Of a DNA stretch of 64,000 nt, positions 1 through 10,932 are shown one piece after another (position 1 is the first letter of the stretch; each line of letters opens with the position of its first letter). Source of the stretch: Silene conica (lineage: Eukaryota; Streptophyta; Magnoliopsida; Caryophyllales; Caryophyllaceae); NCBI GenBank assembly GCA_029255685.2, contig CM055312.2, forward strand, positions 12,486,649 to 12,550,648, written 5' to 3'. The position numbers and the translations under genes were made by a program. The notes beneath the pieces are model-generated. The model had not been told where the DNA came from. It did no database searches and worked only from the letters and a program-made list of their open reading frames with translations.

Positions 1-1634
1 ATGAAATGCTTTAATTTATAAAGTCATTGGCACTGAAGAGGTCGTACCTTATCAGGCAAATCAACCAACTCCCATACGTTCTTCTCATACATGGAGTCCA
101 TCTCGGATTGCATGGCATTAAGCCATAACTTTGAGTCGGAACAGGTCATAGCACCTTTATAGGTCACGAGTTCGTTACTCTCTAAGAGAAAAACGTCAAC
201 TCCGTCAAGTTCCTCGACCATACTTATGTATTTGTCTGGAGGAATGGAGTGTCTACCCGACCTTCTAGGTTCCTCAGGAATACTGACTGCAGTAGGTGAT
301 GAAGGAATAATTTCCTCCATTGGTTGCTCAGTGGTTGGTTCTTGAACCTTCGACAGATCGAAGGTTCTATTACATGTCTTATTCTCGAGAAACTCTTTCT
401 CTAAGAACTTCGCATTAGCCACAACAAAAACGCGGTGTTCGGTAGGCGAATAGAAGTAATGACCAAAAATTCCTTTTGGATAACCAATAAAGTATGTCTT
501 GACCGATCGCAGGCCGAGCTTATCCTCGTGTCTCCACTTGACATAAACCTCGCAGCCCCGAACCCGAATAAAGGACAAGTTAGGGACCGTTCCCTTACAT
601 ATCTCATATGGAGTCTTGTCAACAGCTTTAGACGGACTTCGGTTAAGTATAAGACCAGCTGACAATAAAGCAAAGCCCCATAATGAATCTGGCACAACTT
701 TGGGACTCATCATGGATCGAACCATATCTAGTAGTGTTCGATTTCTCCGTTCGGACACACCATTTAACTGTGGTGTTCCAGGTGAAGTTAATTGTAGTAC
801 AATACCACAGTCTTTAAGGTGTTGATCAAACTCATTCGAAAGATAATCGCAACCACGATCTGATCGAAGTGTTTTAATCTTTCTATCTAGTTGGTTTTCA
901 ACCTTCGCCTGGAATTCCTTGAACTTTTGAAAGGATTCACTTTTATGCTTCTTTAAGTAGACATATCCGTATCTACTTAAATCGTCCGTGAAAGTGATGA
1001 AATATCTATAGTCATCTCTTGTGGTGATTGACATAGGTCCACATACATCTGTATGTACGAGGCCTAATAGGTCAGCAGCGCGCATTGCAACACCTTTGAA
1101 GGAAATACGAGTCATCTTGCCTATGAGACATGATTCACATGTGCCAAATGATTCATAATCAAATGGGGATATAGCGCCATTCTGTATTAGCTGCTTTACA
1201 CGTTTCTCATTTATGTGTCCCATACGACAGTGCCATTAATATGTTTGATCTTTGTCACCAACCTTTAATTTCTTATTATTTACGTGTAATATTTCAGTCG
1301 ATTGATCTAAGACATATATACCATTCATGGAAACTGCTTTACCATAAACCATTCCATTTAAAGAGAAAATACAACTATTATCCTTTATTAAGAATGAAAA
1401 TTCGTCTTTATCGAGTACGGAAACTGAAATAATGTTCTTAGATAAACTGGGTTCATTATAACAGTTATACAGATATAACTCGAATCCGCTCGGTAGCTGG
1501 ATCACATATGTTCCCATGGAAGCAGCAGCAACTTTTGCTCCATTCTCGACTCGCAAGTCCACATGACCATTTGCGAGAAGTGTGATGTTTTTTAGGCCCT
1601 GCAAATGATTACACAGATGAGAACAATAACCCAT
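1..1634 (-). pseudogene. copia pol remains: pre-integrase and integrase region
   Basis: A GAG-pre-integrase-like stretch (MGYCSHLCNHLQGLKNI...) is followed by an integrase core with the expected acidic positions in VHTDVCGPM, TDDLSRYG, RSDRGCDYL and NGVSERRNRT. The copia-type region after the integrase core (PYEICKGTVPNLSFIRVRGC) is also visible. Integrase inserts the cDNA into the host chromosome. The RT and RNase H parts lie beyond the window. Broken. Confidence 0.9.
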
Positions 1635-1723
1635 ATCAAGTACCTAAGTTCCGAAACTTGCATGGTTAATCTCAATCATATGAATATAAGATGACATGCC
1701 AACAGGAGCTACGCGGCCTGCTT

Positions 1724-2620
1724 TTATGTCCTCGGTACACTTGACAGTTCCCGCCTCCAATGCCCAATCTTGTGGCACTGGTGGCACTTAATGTCACCGT
1801 CTTTGCTCTTAGTCTTGCCTTGTGAGCTACTTGTCTCACCAGGCCCACTCTTGAATCCGGCCTTTTTGAACTTAGGAGGCTTAGCTACAGTTAGCTCTCC
1901 TTGAGCCTTTCCCTTACCTTTACCCTTATTAGCAATCATGAGAACATCTTGCTTCATGCGCCCACTCAATTTAAGATCCTTCTCGGTCTGTACCAGAAGG
2001 GAGTGTAGCTCATGAGGACTTTTCCTCATGTCATTCATATAATAGTTCGCCCTGAATAAGGAAAAATCAACGTGAAGTGAGTGAAGCATCTGATCAATGA
2101 TCACGTTCTCACTGATTTTGCAGTTTAGGGACTCCAATTTCTCGACATTCTCAATCATATTGAGAATGTGTGGGTTAACTGGTTAGCCCTTTTGGAGTTT
2201 CGCGTCAAAGAAGCGACAGGTGTGCTCATAAGTAACGATTCTCGGTGCTTTTGAGAACTCGTTCGTGAGCGTGGTGAAAATCTTATTTGCACCATGGGAA
2301 ATGAAGCGCCTTTGCAATTTGGATTCCATTTCAAAGATGAGTACGTTCTTTATCGCACCCGCTTCCATAACGAAATCACTGTATGCCCGTGATACGTTAG
2401 CTCTAGCATTGGGGCCTGGGTTTGGTGGTAAAGGCTCAGTCAAGTACTTGAGCTTACCATCAACTATGGCTGCATTCCGTAATGCAGCCTCCCAGTCCGC
2501 AAAGTTGGACCCATCATTTTTCAGTCGCGTGGACTGATTCATGTGGTCCATGAAAGCCTTTAGCCATGATTCTTTTGCTAGTGTGGCACTAGGCATAGGG
2601 GCATCAGTATGACCAGCCAT
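1724..2620 (-). pseudogene. copia gag remains
   Basis: The start is the ATG at 2620. The N-terminal part (WLKAFMDHMNQ, DGSNFADWE, VLIFEMESKLQRRF) aligns in order with the gag of the second copia element (WLRSFMDR, GANFKDWD, VLIFSMEPDLQRRM). A zinc-knuckle-like CHQCHKIGHWRR lies at the 3' end. Gag forms the particle that packages the element RNA. The frame is broken, so this is a fossil. Confidence 0.85.
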
Positions 2621-4666
2621 TGTAAATGCAGTATTATTGATTTTGTAAGATGAATTCTACACTGTAAAGAAGAAAAATAAGACATAATAAGCATACCGCC
2701 GTTTTGTAAATAGTCTAATGCAAAAACATTTTAATGCGACGACTTAAGCATTTATATAATTGATCTTCCTCAAGAACTATATAAATGATCCCAAGACTAA
2801 ATTTCAGTAAATTGATAAGCCAACCTCTTGGCTAATTCTACATTTAGAATTTTTTGTCAATAAATTTCTGTAAATTCTATCTTTAATTAGTCCACCATAA
2901 CCACAGGATCGTACGAGGGTCATGATGTTGAGGTAAAATAAGTCAACAGCTACTACTTACCCAACGTAGAAGGGGTCATATGGAGAGTAAGGTCATATAT
3001 GCCTGGCGACGAAGAAGGGATTCATAGTAATTTGACTTATAAAAGACTAATCTCAATTTTAGGTTATAGAGAAAGATCTCATCATCTTTAATTTTAATTC
3101 ATTTAAGTGAACAAATATCTAGCATGCGAGAATGAATAAACTAAGGTGATGACTTTATCATAAAAAAAAACGTGTGACATCAGTATGTCGATATTGACTG
3201 GCATACAACCTATATGAGTCAATTTTCATGCAATCTTAGGTGGTTTGGTTTAGGCGGAAAAATGATGCAAAAACATGTGAATGACAAGCAAAAACGGAAA
3301 TAAGAACAAAAGTAAAACAAGTCCTAGTGTGCCCTATCCTACCAAAAAGAACAAAAAAAATACAACTTTGGAATCCATTCAACAATGGACCCTAGAAGCT
3401 TGTCTTGACTTGATGTCGTTCCTTCTTGGTGATGTAGTGGGAGTGAGCAATCCGATCTCCGTCTTTGTCTTCTTTATTACATTTTGAATTACACAATAAT
3501 ATCCTATTATTACATTCTAATTCCAACAACATAATAAAAATATTACACAAGGGAGATTCGAGATCTCATAATTACATCATAAATCATGTTTCCTTCATTA
3601 CAAAAACATGATTTACTAAGGCCACACTAAGTATTACAATTTACAACTGATTGCAAAAACGTAAATAAATCCATTAAACATACATTCAACATTAATATAA
3701 TATGCATCATACAAATAAATTATTCATTCAAAACATAATTCCGTAATTATGTTGAGTAATTTACCCAAACCACCATTTAATGATTTAAATTATGTGCTAA
3801 TTCCGTAATTAATCACATAATATTAATCAAACAAACGTGTTCATATTATCGTAATATGAACTAATCCAGCATTATATTAAACCGTTTTAAAATAATTAGG
3901 TATCAAAACTGGTGAACTTTTTCACCCAAAAAATTACTCATTATCCTAATAATGTATAAAAAAAAGCTTAAAAGAAAACAGCCCCAAAGAGTTTTAAAAA
4001 TAGCCGAGATAAAAAAAAAAAAAACTCTGGAAAAAACCAAAGCGCCGCAAACAAGAAATAATTGCCGGAAACTGATTTCCGGCGCTTCTAAAAGCGCTGA
4101 AAACGAAACAAAAATGCCGAAAATAGGGAAAACGCGGCGAAATACAGGATGCTAATCTAGTTGCGACGCTTTTAAAAATGTTGAAACCTAGAAAAGCGTC
4201 GTAATAAAAGCCGCAAATTTAAGGTCTGATTTCGTAAATATCTTTTTTTCCTCTTAACTAATGTACTTGAACAAAATAAATCGGGTTGCTAAAATTACAA
4301 GATCGGTAACATTCAATATCTAATCCCTATTAAACATTGATATAATCTTTAATAATTCAAATTAACTTTTTAAGAGGAACATCAAGATTATCATGAGATC
4401 GATTATTTAGCAACTTTATGTCATTCAAGAACATTCAAGACGATTTTATTTTACATTTTAATTCAATCCTTATTGAATTTAAACATCTACAAATTTATTA
4501 TTTTGTTATTTTAACTGTTTAAGACAACAACAACAACAATAAATCAAAAAGGAAAGCGACAAACGAAGGAAAAAAAAATCTCGGCTAATTTAAACCTCAT
4601 GGCTGAATTTTTTTTTTCTCAAAACGTTTATGAAAAGCATACAAAAATAAAATTCGTAGACATATT
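2621..4666 (-). other. long untranslated leader of the first copia element
   Basis: About 2 kb between the primer site and the gag start has no long reading frame. Several short blocks match the leader of the second element at 13775-16237, for example 'gatcccaaga' phrases near 2789 and 13910 and a block near 3320 and 14430. That marks both leaders as descendants of one family. Confidence 0.7.
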
Positions 4667-4678
4667 GCTCTGATACCA
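4667..4678 (-). other. primer-binding site (tRNA-iMet type)
   Basis: Minus-strand TGGTATCAGAGC is the standard plant copia primer site complementary to the 3' end of initiator tRNA-Met. It lies four bases inside the LTR end. Confidence 0.9.
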
Positions 4679-4682
4679 TTCG

Positions 4683-5674
4683 TGGGAAAATATATGTATA
4701 TGTCCCCATTCTTTTACATGCAGGATTATAACGAATTTATAAAGTACGATTTATAGTCATAAATGAAATACGAGATTCAAAGATTGGGAACAAGAATTAA
4801 CCTATTTGGTCCTAGCAATATGGCCTAAGAACAGATATCAAAATAGATATCCTCCTAATCGTTGCACCCAAGATACTCCAAGATATGCCTACCTCGTGCT
4901 AGAACGAGAACAAAAAGAAATTTTGTGCTTTGATGATGATGGTCACGTGAGATAGAGAGTGTGTCGTGAGATGTGAAGCGTGAGAGTTAAAATTTTCCCT
5001 TGTAAGAATAATCTGTATTATGTCTCCTTATATTAACATAACAACCTAAGAATTAGAGTAGGATTAGGATTGTTTAATAAATAAAACACCAATCCTATCA
5101 CAACCATGAAAACCGTGTGAGGAGACACGGTTCCCAAGGTCTTTGTTACCGTGTGATACTCTTCCCGAGTATGGTTGTTATTCTCTCCGAATTTCTATCT
5201 CATTGCATAATATCTATTTTATTATAAATATCGTATATTTATAATTCAATAATTAAATATAACCTTTTATATTTAATTTATTTAATCCGTATTAAATAAT
5301 AACATTATCCATATAAATTAAATATAACATTTTATATTTAATTGCAAATTACCTTTTTAATTCGTCTCAACTAATATTATTTAATCATTATTAAATAATC
5401 GTATCATCAAATCATTGACTAACCGTTTAGTCATTTTAGGCATCAATATGATTACATTTTCATCTAATCATATTTCTCAGACTACATCCTTTAGGTGTGA
5501 CTCTTAGGGACCAGTTGATCACCTTCATCTGTATGACAATAACGTCAAACTTCTAGCAAGTAAACCGTTGTCGATAAACGTTAATCAACTAATTAAAATA
5601 CAAAGTATCCATGTGTTCTTTCAAGTGATTTATTTGCGTTATCGCACTAACTGTGGAGGACACTAGCTCCAACA
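4683..5674 (-). repeat. 5' LTR of the first copia element
   Basis: On the minus strand the LTR opens TGTTGGAGCTAG at 5674 and closes TTTTCCCA at 4683, giving ~992 bp with TG...CA ends. A tRNA primer site follows four bases later. Its first part resembles the LTR at 16257-17479 (shared blocks around 5485-5660 and 17270-17470). Confidence 0.85.
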
Positions 5675-5732
5675 GGTCTAGCTCGACCAAGTTGGACTAG
5701 CTCGACCGAGTTAGCCTAGCTCGACCGAGTTG
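5675..5732. repeat. ~20-bp minisatellite, left block
   Basis: Units of the type CTAGCTCGACCGAGTTGG repeat about three times. Each unit contains a near-palindrome, CTCGACCGAG. The array resumes at 8557 on the far side of the inserted solo LTR. Confidence 0.8.
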
Positions 5733-6709
5733 TGTAACATCCCGTATTTTCGTAAACCTTATTTTAATTTAATTAAAGTATTTTTCGTGATTTAATAATA
5801 TTTTATTTAATTTCGTGACTTATGTTTTAGATATATCGTGTAAATGTTAGTCTCAAGTTTTATTGAGTCTTGAGATGTTATATAACTCTGTTGGCATTTC
5901 CGTACTAAGCTTTCCCGAACATCTCTTTTAAAACTCGTCTCATGTCTTTTGTACTTAAAAGAGAATAAAGGAAGGAAAGTTCCTAGTGCTTTCCTTCATC
6001 CTCCTATTTCTTGTTCTTCAAGGAGAAAATAAGAAACAGTAAATCTATTTGTTCATCTCAAACCAAATCCCTAATTCACAAATCCCTTCATGAAATCTTC
6101 GTTTCTTATCCGATTGAGACGATTCTTGCTCCTACGGATTCCTCTTCTCGTCCTCCATCTTTCTAGGTAAGTTTTATACCAAAATCTTTCCATCTTACAA
6201 TCTGACCGCTCCCCTTTGATGTACGTTTTCCGGGTTTAATTCCGTTAATGGTGTTTCTAGTTGTGGGCTTGGTCGATTGGAGTAGCTTGGAGGTGATTCT
6301 CGGTGATTTGTGAAGCTAAAAGGTGACGATAATGAGAAACTCGGCCTTTGTCTAATATTAGCACGTTTTGTGGTTTGATTATGTGTTTCACATGAGATTA
6401 TGGTTATTGATGTTGGTAGGAACTTAGTAATATGTTAATGACTGATTTATATGTTCTTTATATGAGATACTTGATGAAATTGGTGTTTCATATGCTCAAA
6501 CATGTTTATCTTATGTTGGGTTGAAATTGTGACGGATATGGATGATTAATCGTATGTTAGATGTTTGAGAAGTCGTTAGTCATTGCATATGTATGAGAAT
6601 GTTGTATAATTATTGGGTAATCTATGTTTGGAGTAGAAATCATGTTGTAGTATCGATCCCATGAGATTTGAATGAATTTTGATATGTCGAAAGGTGCGAT
6701 TTTGGGAAC

Positions 6710-7096
6710 AGGGACTCCCAGCCGGTTGGTTGATCGGCGGCCGGTCAACCGGCTGAGTGTCTCGTGGGTTGATTTTTGAAAAAAAAGCTGAGGAAGGACC
6801 CTCAGCCAGTCGGCCGGCAGCCGGTCAGCCGGCTGAGAGCCCCTTCTTGGTATTTTGATGTTGTTGTTGGGAGTAATGGACTCTCAGCCGACCAACCGGC
6901 AGCCTGTGGCTGAACGGCTGAGAGCCCTTTTTGGAATTTTAAAGGTAGTTTTTGAGAGTCAAAGACTCTCAGCCGGCCAACCGGCAGCCTGTGGCTGACT
7001 GGCTGAGAGCCCTTATTGGTTTTTGAAGTTATTTTTGAGAAGTCTTGGACTCTCAGCCGGCCAACCGGCAGCCTGTGGCTGACCGGCTGAGAGCCC
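6710..7096. repeat. tandem array of GC-rich hairpins inside the solo LTR
   Basis: Five units are spaced about 84 bp apart (cores start near 6717, 6801, 6883, 6968 and 7052). Each holds a ~40-bp core beginning CTCAGCCGG and ending CCGGCTGAG, which can pair. Inside lies a smaller stem, CAGCC-tgt-GGCTG. The spacers are AT-richer and less alike. GC content is far above the surroundings. Confidence 0.85.
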
Positions 7097-7237
7097 CTGT
7101 TGCATAATGAATTGCTTATAACTTTTGATTCACATGTCGGATTGCAATGATTCTTCTTCCGTAAGATTCGTATGCTTGTTTGAAGCCCCAAGAAATTGGG
7201 CGACGCTTTTGTCGGGTTCGGTAATGTATTTGAGGGG

Positions 7238-7300
7238 AAAGACCCCCCGGCCGGGCAACCGGAAGGGAAACCGGCTCTCACCTCAAATTAGTTTCCGAAG
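7238..7300. repeat. direct repeat within solo LTR, copy 1
   Basis: A ~62-bp block containing GACCCCCCGGCCGGGC and ending TTTCCGAAG recurs nearly unchanged at 8019-8080, about 780 bp away. Confidence 0.85.
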
Positions 7301-7727
7301 TCGACTAAGTGTTCAATGAATGTTTAATGATGAGATATATAAGAAATGATGTCATTCAATTTTGATTTGTTGTACATTTTTGAGATGACATTATGTGATT
7401 TGTGTAAACCTGTTGTGCGCTGCTATAGTACTCGAATTCTCACCTGATTGCATCGTGTAGCTGGTTGGCCGTAGTGACTTGGTTCTCACGGTCAGGTCTT
7501 AGATTGTCTCCCCGCCTTCGGACATATCTCGTCCCTAGCTAATTCGGGTCTTGGGGGTGCCTTGTGCACTTGTCAAATCGGGGATCGTAACTTGTTTGCG
7601 CTCCGAGAGTCTGGCCAGGTTTAGACTAGGACAGTCATTTGATGTCGTCCTACCAGGGGATTGTATAGTCTGAGATTGGGGATGTCGTAGTATATAGACG
7701 AGTCGATTGTCGGCCTGCTCATAGTAG

Positions 7728-7895
7728 TCTAGTCGAGTCAATTGTTGACCAATCTAGTTCGAGTCGAGTCAATCGTTGACCTATCTCTTTGTTGGTGCAG
7801 TCGAGTCACTTGGTGACCTATCTCTTGTTTGTAGAGTCACTCGGTTGACCTATAGTTGTTGGAGTCGAGTCACTTGGTGACCTATCTCTTGTTGA
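7728..7895. repeat. degenerate ~30-40-bp tandem repeats in solo LTR
   Basis: Four to five imperfect units contain GAGTCGAGTCACTTGGTGAC or close variants followed by CTATCTCTTGTT. Confidence 0.75.
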
Positions 7896-8018
7896 TGTAA
7901 TTGGATGTTGAGCATGCTTTAGTTCGTGATTGTGAATGTATGATACTTGGTTATCTTAGTATTGTTCGTCCAAGGCCCTGGACGACTCTTAGTATGGTTT
8001 CGTAAATAGTTTGGACTG

Positions 8019-8080
8019 AAAGACCCCCCGGCCGGGCAACCGGAAGGGAAACCGGCTCTCATTTCAAATAGTTTCCGAAG
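8019..8080. repeat. direct repeat within solo LTR, copy 2
   Basis: Second copy of the block at 7238-7300. The GC-rich core is identical and a few bases differ at the flanks. Confidence 0.85.
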
Positions 8081-8556
8081 TTAGTTGAGAGCCTTTCCAA
8101 AGTATTGCACGTTGATATGAAAGTTGAGAGATTGTTTATATATGCTTCACATGATATAAGTGTTGGAGTATGTTGGATGCTTTATGTGTTACATGCTATT
8201 GACAATAGGTGGCTAGGAGCACTCTAGTCACTCCCCACTTACTGTGGCGCACATGTTGTATGTGTGTAGGTACATGAGGCTGTTTTGCGGGGGTTACGTT
8301 GAGGCTAGTGAGCGATGGTCCTTCATCGTTGACTTTTACCTTATCGTGTAGCTAGACCTTCTTTTGACATTTTGTTTTGTGCCTGTAGGGATATCCTATC
8401 TCGGGCTTGGTTTGTATTTAAAGATTTAATACTTATTTATGTTTCAGTTTTATAGTAGGACACCTCGCATGTTTAGTTATGTTAAAAAGTTTTAATTCCG
8501 CTGCATTTTTAGTACTTTGTATGTTTACTATTTCCCCTTTCGCGAGGGGTTTTACA

Positions 8557-8735
8557 AGTTGGCCTAGCTCGATCGGGTTGGACTAACTCGTCCGAGTTGG
8601 TCTTCCTCGACCGAGCCCTCACTACACCAGCATTGCTTCCTTCCTACGCAATTACTAACTCCACCCTTCCTAAGTCTGTCTCAAGTCAGAGGGTCCATGG
8701 TATAAGGCAAGAATATTGGTCTTTAAACCCGGGTG
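8557..8735. repeat. minisatellite right block and probable LTR terminus
   Basis: Three more CTAGCTCGACCGAG-type units (8562-8612) continue the array seen at 5675. The stretch ends CGGGTGTTACA at 8735, a common plant LTR 3' end. Directly after it copia pol sequence begins. I infer that the minisatellite belongs to an older LTR element inserted into the copia pol. Confidence 0.5.
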
Positions 8736-9892
8736 TTACAATATACATGAAACAACCCCCCGGTTTTGTTGACCCCTAAAAACCTCATTTTGTTTGCAAA
8801 CTCCGAAAAGCTATCTACGGAGTCAAACAAGCTTATCGAGCTTGGTATACCGAACTAAAAACGTATCTTCTAACCTGTGGCTTCCAAAACTCCGTCTCGG
8901 ACCCATCACTATTTGTCATAAAATCTGATCGTATACATTTATTCATCCTAATATATATGGACGACATCATAATAACTTGTCCACAACCCGCCACTATAGA
9001 CCAATTCATCCACGACATATCCATCAGATTCTCTCTTAAAGAGCTAGGTCCCCTCTCTTACTTCCCTGGCATTAAGGTCACGCCCACTTCTGATGGACTA
9101 CATCTAAACCAAACAAAATATGCCTTTAGCCACCTTGCTCGTCATAACATGCTCCACTGCAAACCATCCACCACACCTATGACACCTCACTCACCGCTCA
9201 CAAAACAGCCTCACTTACCTATTCATAACGAAACTGACTATCGTGTAATCATCAGTAGCCTACAATATCTAACTCTCTCCCATCCCGACATTTCCTATCC
9301 CGTCAACAAACTCGCCCAATTTATAAACCAAATTACCAAAGATCATTGGAATGCACTCAAGAGACTCATTCATTACATTCACGACATCCTACAACAAGGC
9401 ATCTTCTTTCACAAACACACTATGTATCACTTCCATGCCTTTTGCGATGTCGACTGGGCAGGCGATATGTTTCTACAACAGGTTAGTCGAAATCCGAGTT
9501 CTCGGGATATCTAAGAAGCAACGCGCTCTCACACACTCATCTACCAAAGCCGAAATTCACGCCATCCCCGACACTACAGCTGAACAATTATGCTTACAAT
9601 ATCTCCTGAAGGAAGTCGTGCTCACCTCGTCGTGATGTCATCTTCCATGATAACCTCGGCGACACACATTATTCTACAAATTCAGTCTTTCATTCTAGGT
9701 TGAAACACCTTGCCCTCGCATTCCACTTTCTACGTGAACAAGTGCAACTCGGCGCCTTCTGTTTTCAGCACATCTTTGGGGATGATCATCTCGCTGATAT
9801 CCTTACGAAACCCTGCCAACTCAACAATTTCTCCATCAGAACTCCAAGATCGACCTATCTCAACGACCGTCTGTCTTGCGGGAGCGTGTCAA
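8736..9892 (+). pseudogene. copia pol fossil: reverse transcriptase and RNase H
   Basis: Plus-strand sequence shows the copia RT landmarks MKQPPGFVDP, KAIYGVKQAYRAWY and ILIYMDDIIIT (YxDD catalytic motif), then KYAFSHLARHNM, RVIISSLQYL and the RNase H start FCDVDWAGD. A terminal motif HLADILTKP lies near 9789. RT copies element RNA into DNA and RNase H removes the RNA. The upstream gag and integrase parts are missing here because the fossil starts at an inserted LTR end. Broken in several places. Confidence 0.85.
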
Positions 9893-9996
9893 GAATTATA
9901 TCCTCCCAAATAAAGAAAGAGCACACAACAAGGCAACCATATCAATATGATTCTCTATCACGTAAATCATGCATATTATTTGCATGGTACTGTGTA
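9893..9996 (+). repeat. probable start of 3' LTR of the copia fossil
   Basis: Purine-rich TGCGGGAGCGTG after the pol end looks like a polypurine tract, so the following AT-rich sequence should be the 3' LTR. It is interrupted by the TIR element at 9997 and resumes at 10898-10932. Confidence 0.45.
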
Positions 9997-10897
9997 GGGC
10001 AGAGTACGGATCAGATACCTGATCTGAAACCATACTTCGGTACAGATATCTGATTCAAAAATCCAAAATTTAATTATCCATGATCTGATCTGAAATGATC
10101 GGATATCCGAAATTTACTATCCGAAAATTTCGGATCATTTATCCGATATCCAAGATCTGATCCATTTAGATATATTGTCAAAATTGTAATAAAAAAAGAC
10201 AATTTTAAAACTTTGACATCTAAGTCACTTCACACAGTTCACATAATATTAATTTCATTCGAAAAACATTACAAAACATAATTTCATTCGAAATACATTA
10301 CAAAACATAAACCCGCTACCTAACAAAGAAAAATAGCGTAATAGTTTGCCAAATACAAAGATAAATATCCATATACATAACATTCCTAGCATAATAGTCT
10401 GCTAAATACAAAGATCAACATTTCGAGCTTCGAGATAGAGATGAAGTAGATGATGACGGTAGATTATTGAGTGAAATTAGGACGAAGGTAGAGGACGGTA
10501 GAGGATGAAGGTAGATGACGGTAGAGGACGAAGGTAGATCTGAGAATGAGAATGTACAATAGATGACGGTAGAGGACGAAGGTAGAATTATTAAGGGTTT
10601 TGATTTATGTGATTTGTTTAATATTAGATAGTGTTATTTACGGATCAAACCTCGGATACGGATCGTGTATTAAACGGATACCGGGTATCCGATCTGATAT
10701 TTGATATTAGATCCGATAACGTTTGAATATTGGATATCCGAATTTCAAAACTTGATATCCGTATTGGATCCGATATCCAAAATTTCGGATACGGGTATCC
10801 GAACCGGATCACTTTTTGGATTAGATATCCATTATTTCGGATCGAATGCGGATCGGATGTTGGATCAATTCGGATAATCGGATTTTTTACCCAACCC
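9997..10897. mobile_element. 901-bp non-autonomous DNA transposon (MULE- or hAT-like)
   Basis: The ends are imperfect inverted repeats: GGGCAGAGTACGGAT on the left, and GGGTTGGGTAAAAAATCCG when the right end is reverse-complemented. Flanks TACTGTGTA (9988-9996) and TACTGTGCA (10898-10906) form a 9-bp duplication with one mismatch, as in Mutator-like elements. Both subterminal zones are full of GATATCCGAA/TTCGGATATC motifs. The middle (10433-10590) holds short tandem repeats of GACGGTAGAGGACGAAGGTA. No transposase frame is visible. An hAT origin with differently placed ends is possible. Confidence 0.7.
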
Positions 10898-10932
10898 TAC
10901 TGTGCATCCTTTCTTTTAGCTTATTATATTAA

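Larger units (their letters stand above)
1..5674 (-). mobile_element. Ty1/copia LTR retrotransposon, partial at window edge
   Basis: The element reads on the minus strand. From right to left it shows a 5' LTR, a primer-binding site, a ~2-kb leader, gag, and pol as far as the integrase. The reverse transcriptase, RNase H and 3' LTR would lie left of base 1. It is a fossil, broken in about four places. The LTR end at 5674 abuts a minisatellite. It is related to the element at 12848-17479: gag, leader and LTR share recognisable blocks. Age cannot be estimated because the second LTR is outside the window. Confidence 0.9.
5733..8556 (+). mobile_element. solo LTR (probably Ty3/gypsy), 2.8 kb
   Basis: The stretch opens TGTAACATCCCG and closes GAGGGGTTTTACA. 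It is bracketed by identical 5-bp duplications AGTTG (5728-5732 and 8557-8561). There is one TG end and one CA end, and no primer site, gag, pol or second LTR copy, so it reads as a single long LTR left by LTR-LTR recombination. TGTAACA...TTACA ends are typical of plant gypsy elements. Orientation is inferred from the TG end. Old relic; family assignment is uncertain. Confidence 0.75.

Noticed and set aside
4667-4678. tRNA gene fragment
   Set aside because: TGGTATCAGAGC here and at the other copia elements is a primer-binding site, not part of a tRNA gene.
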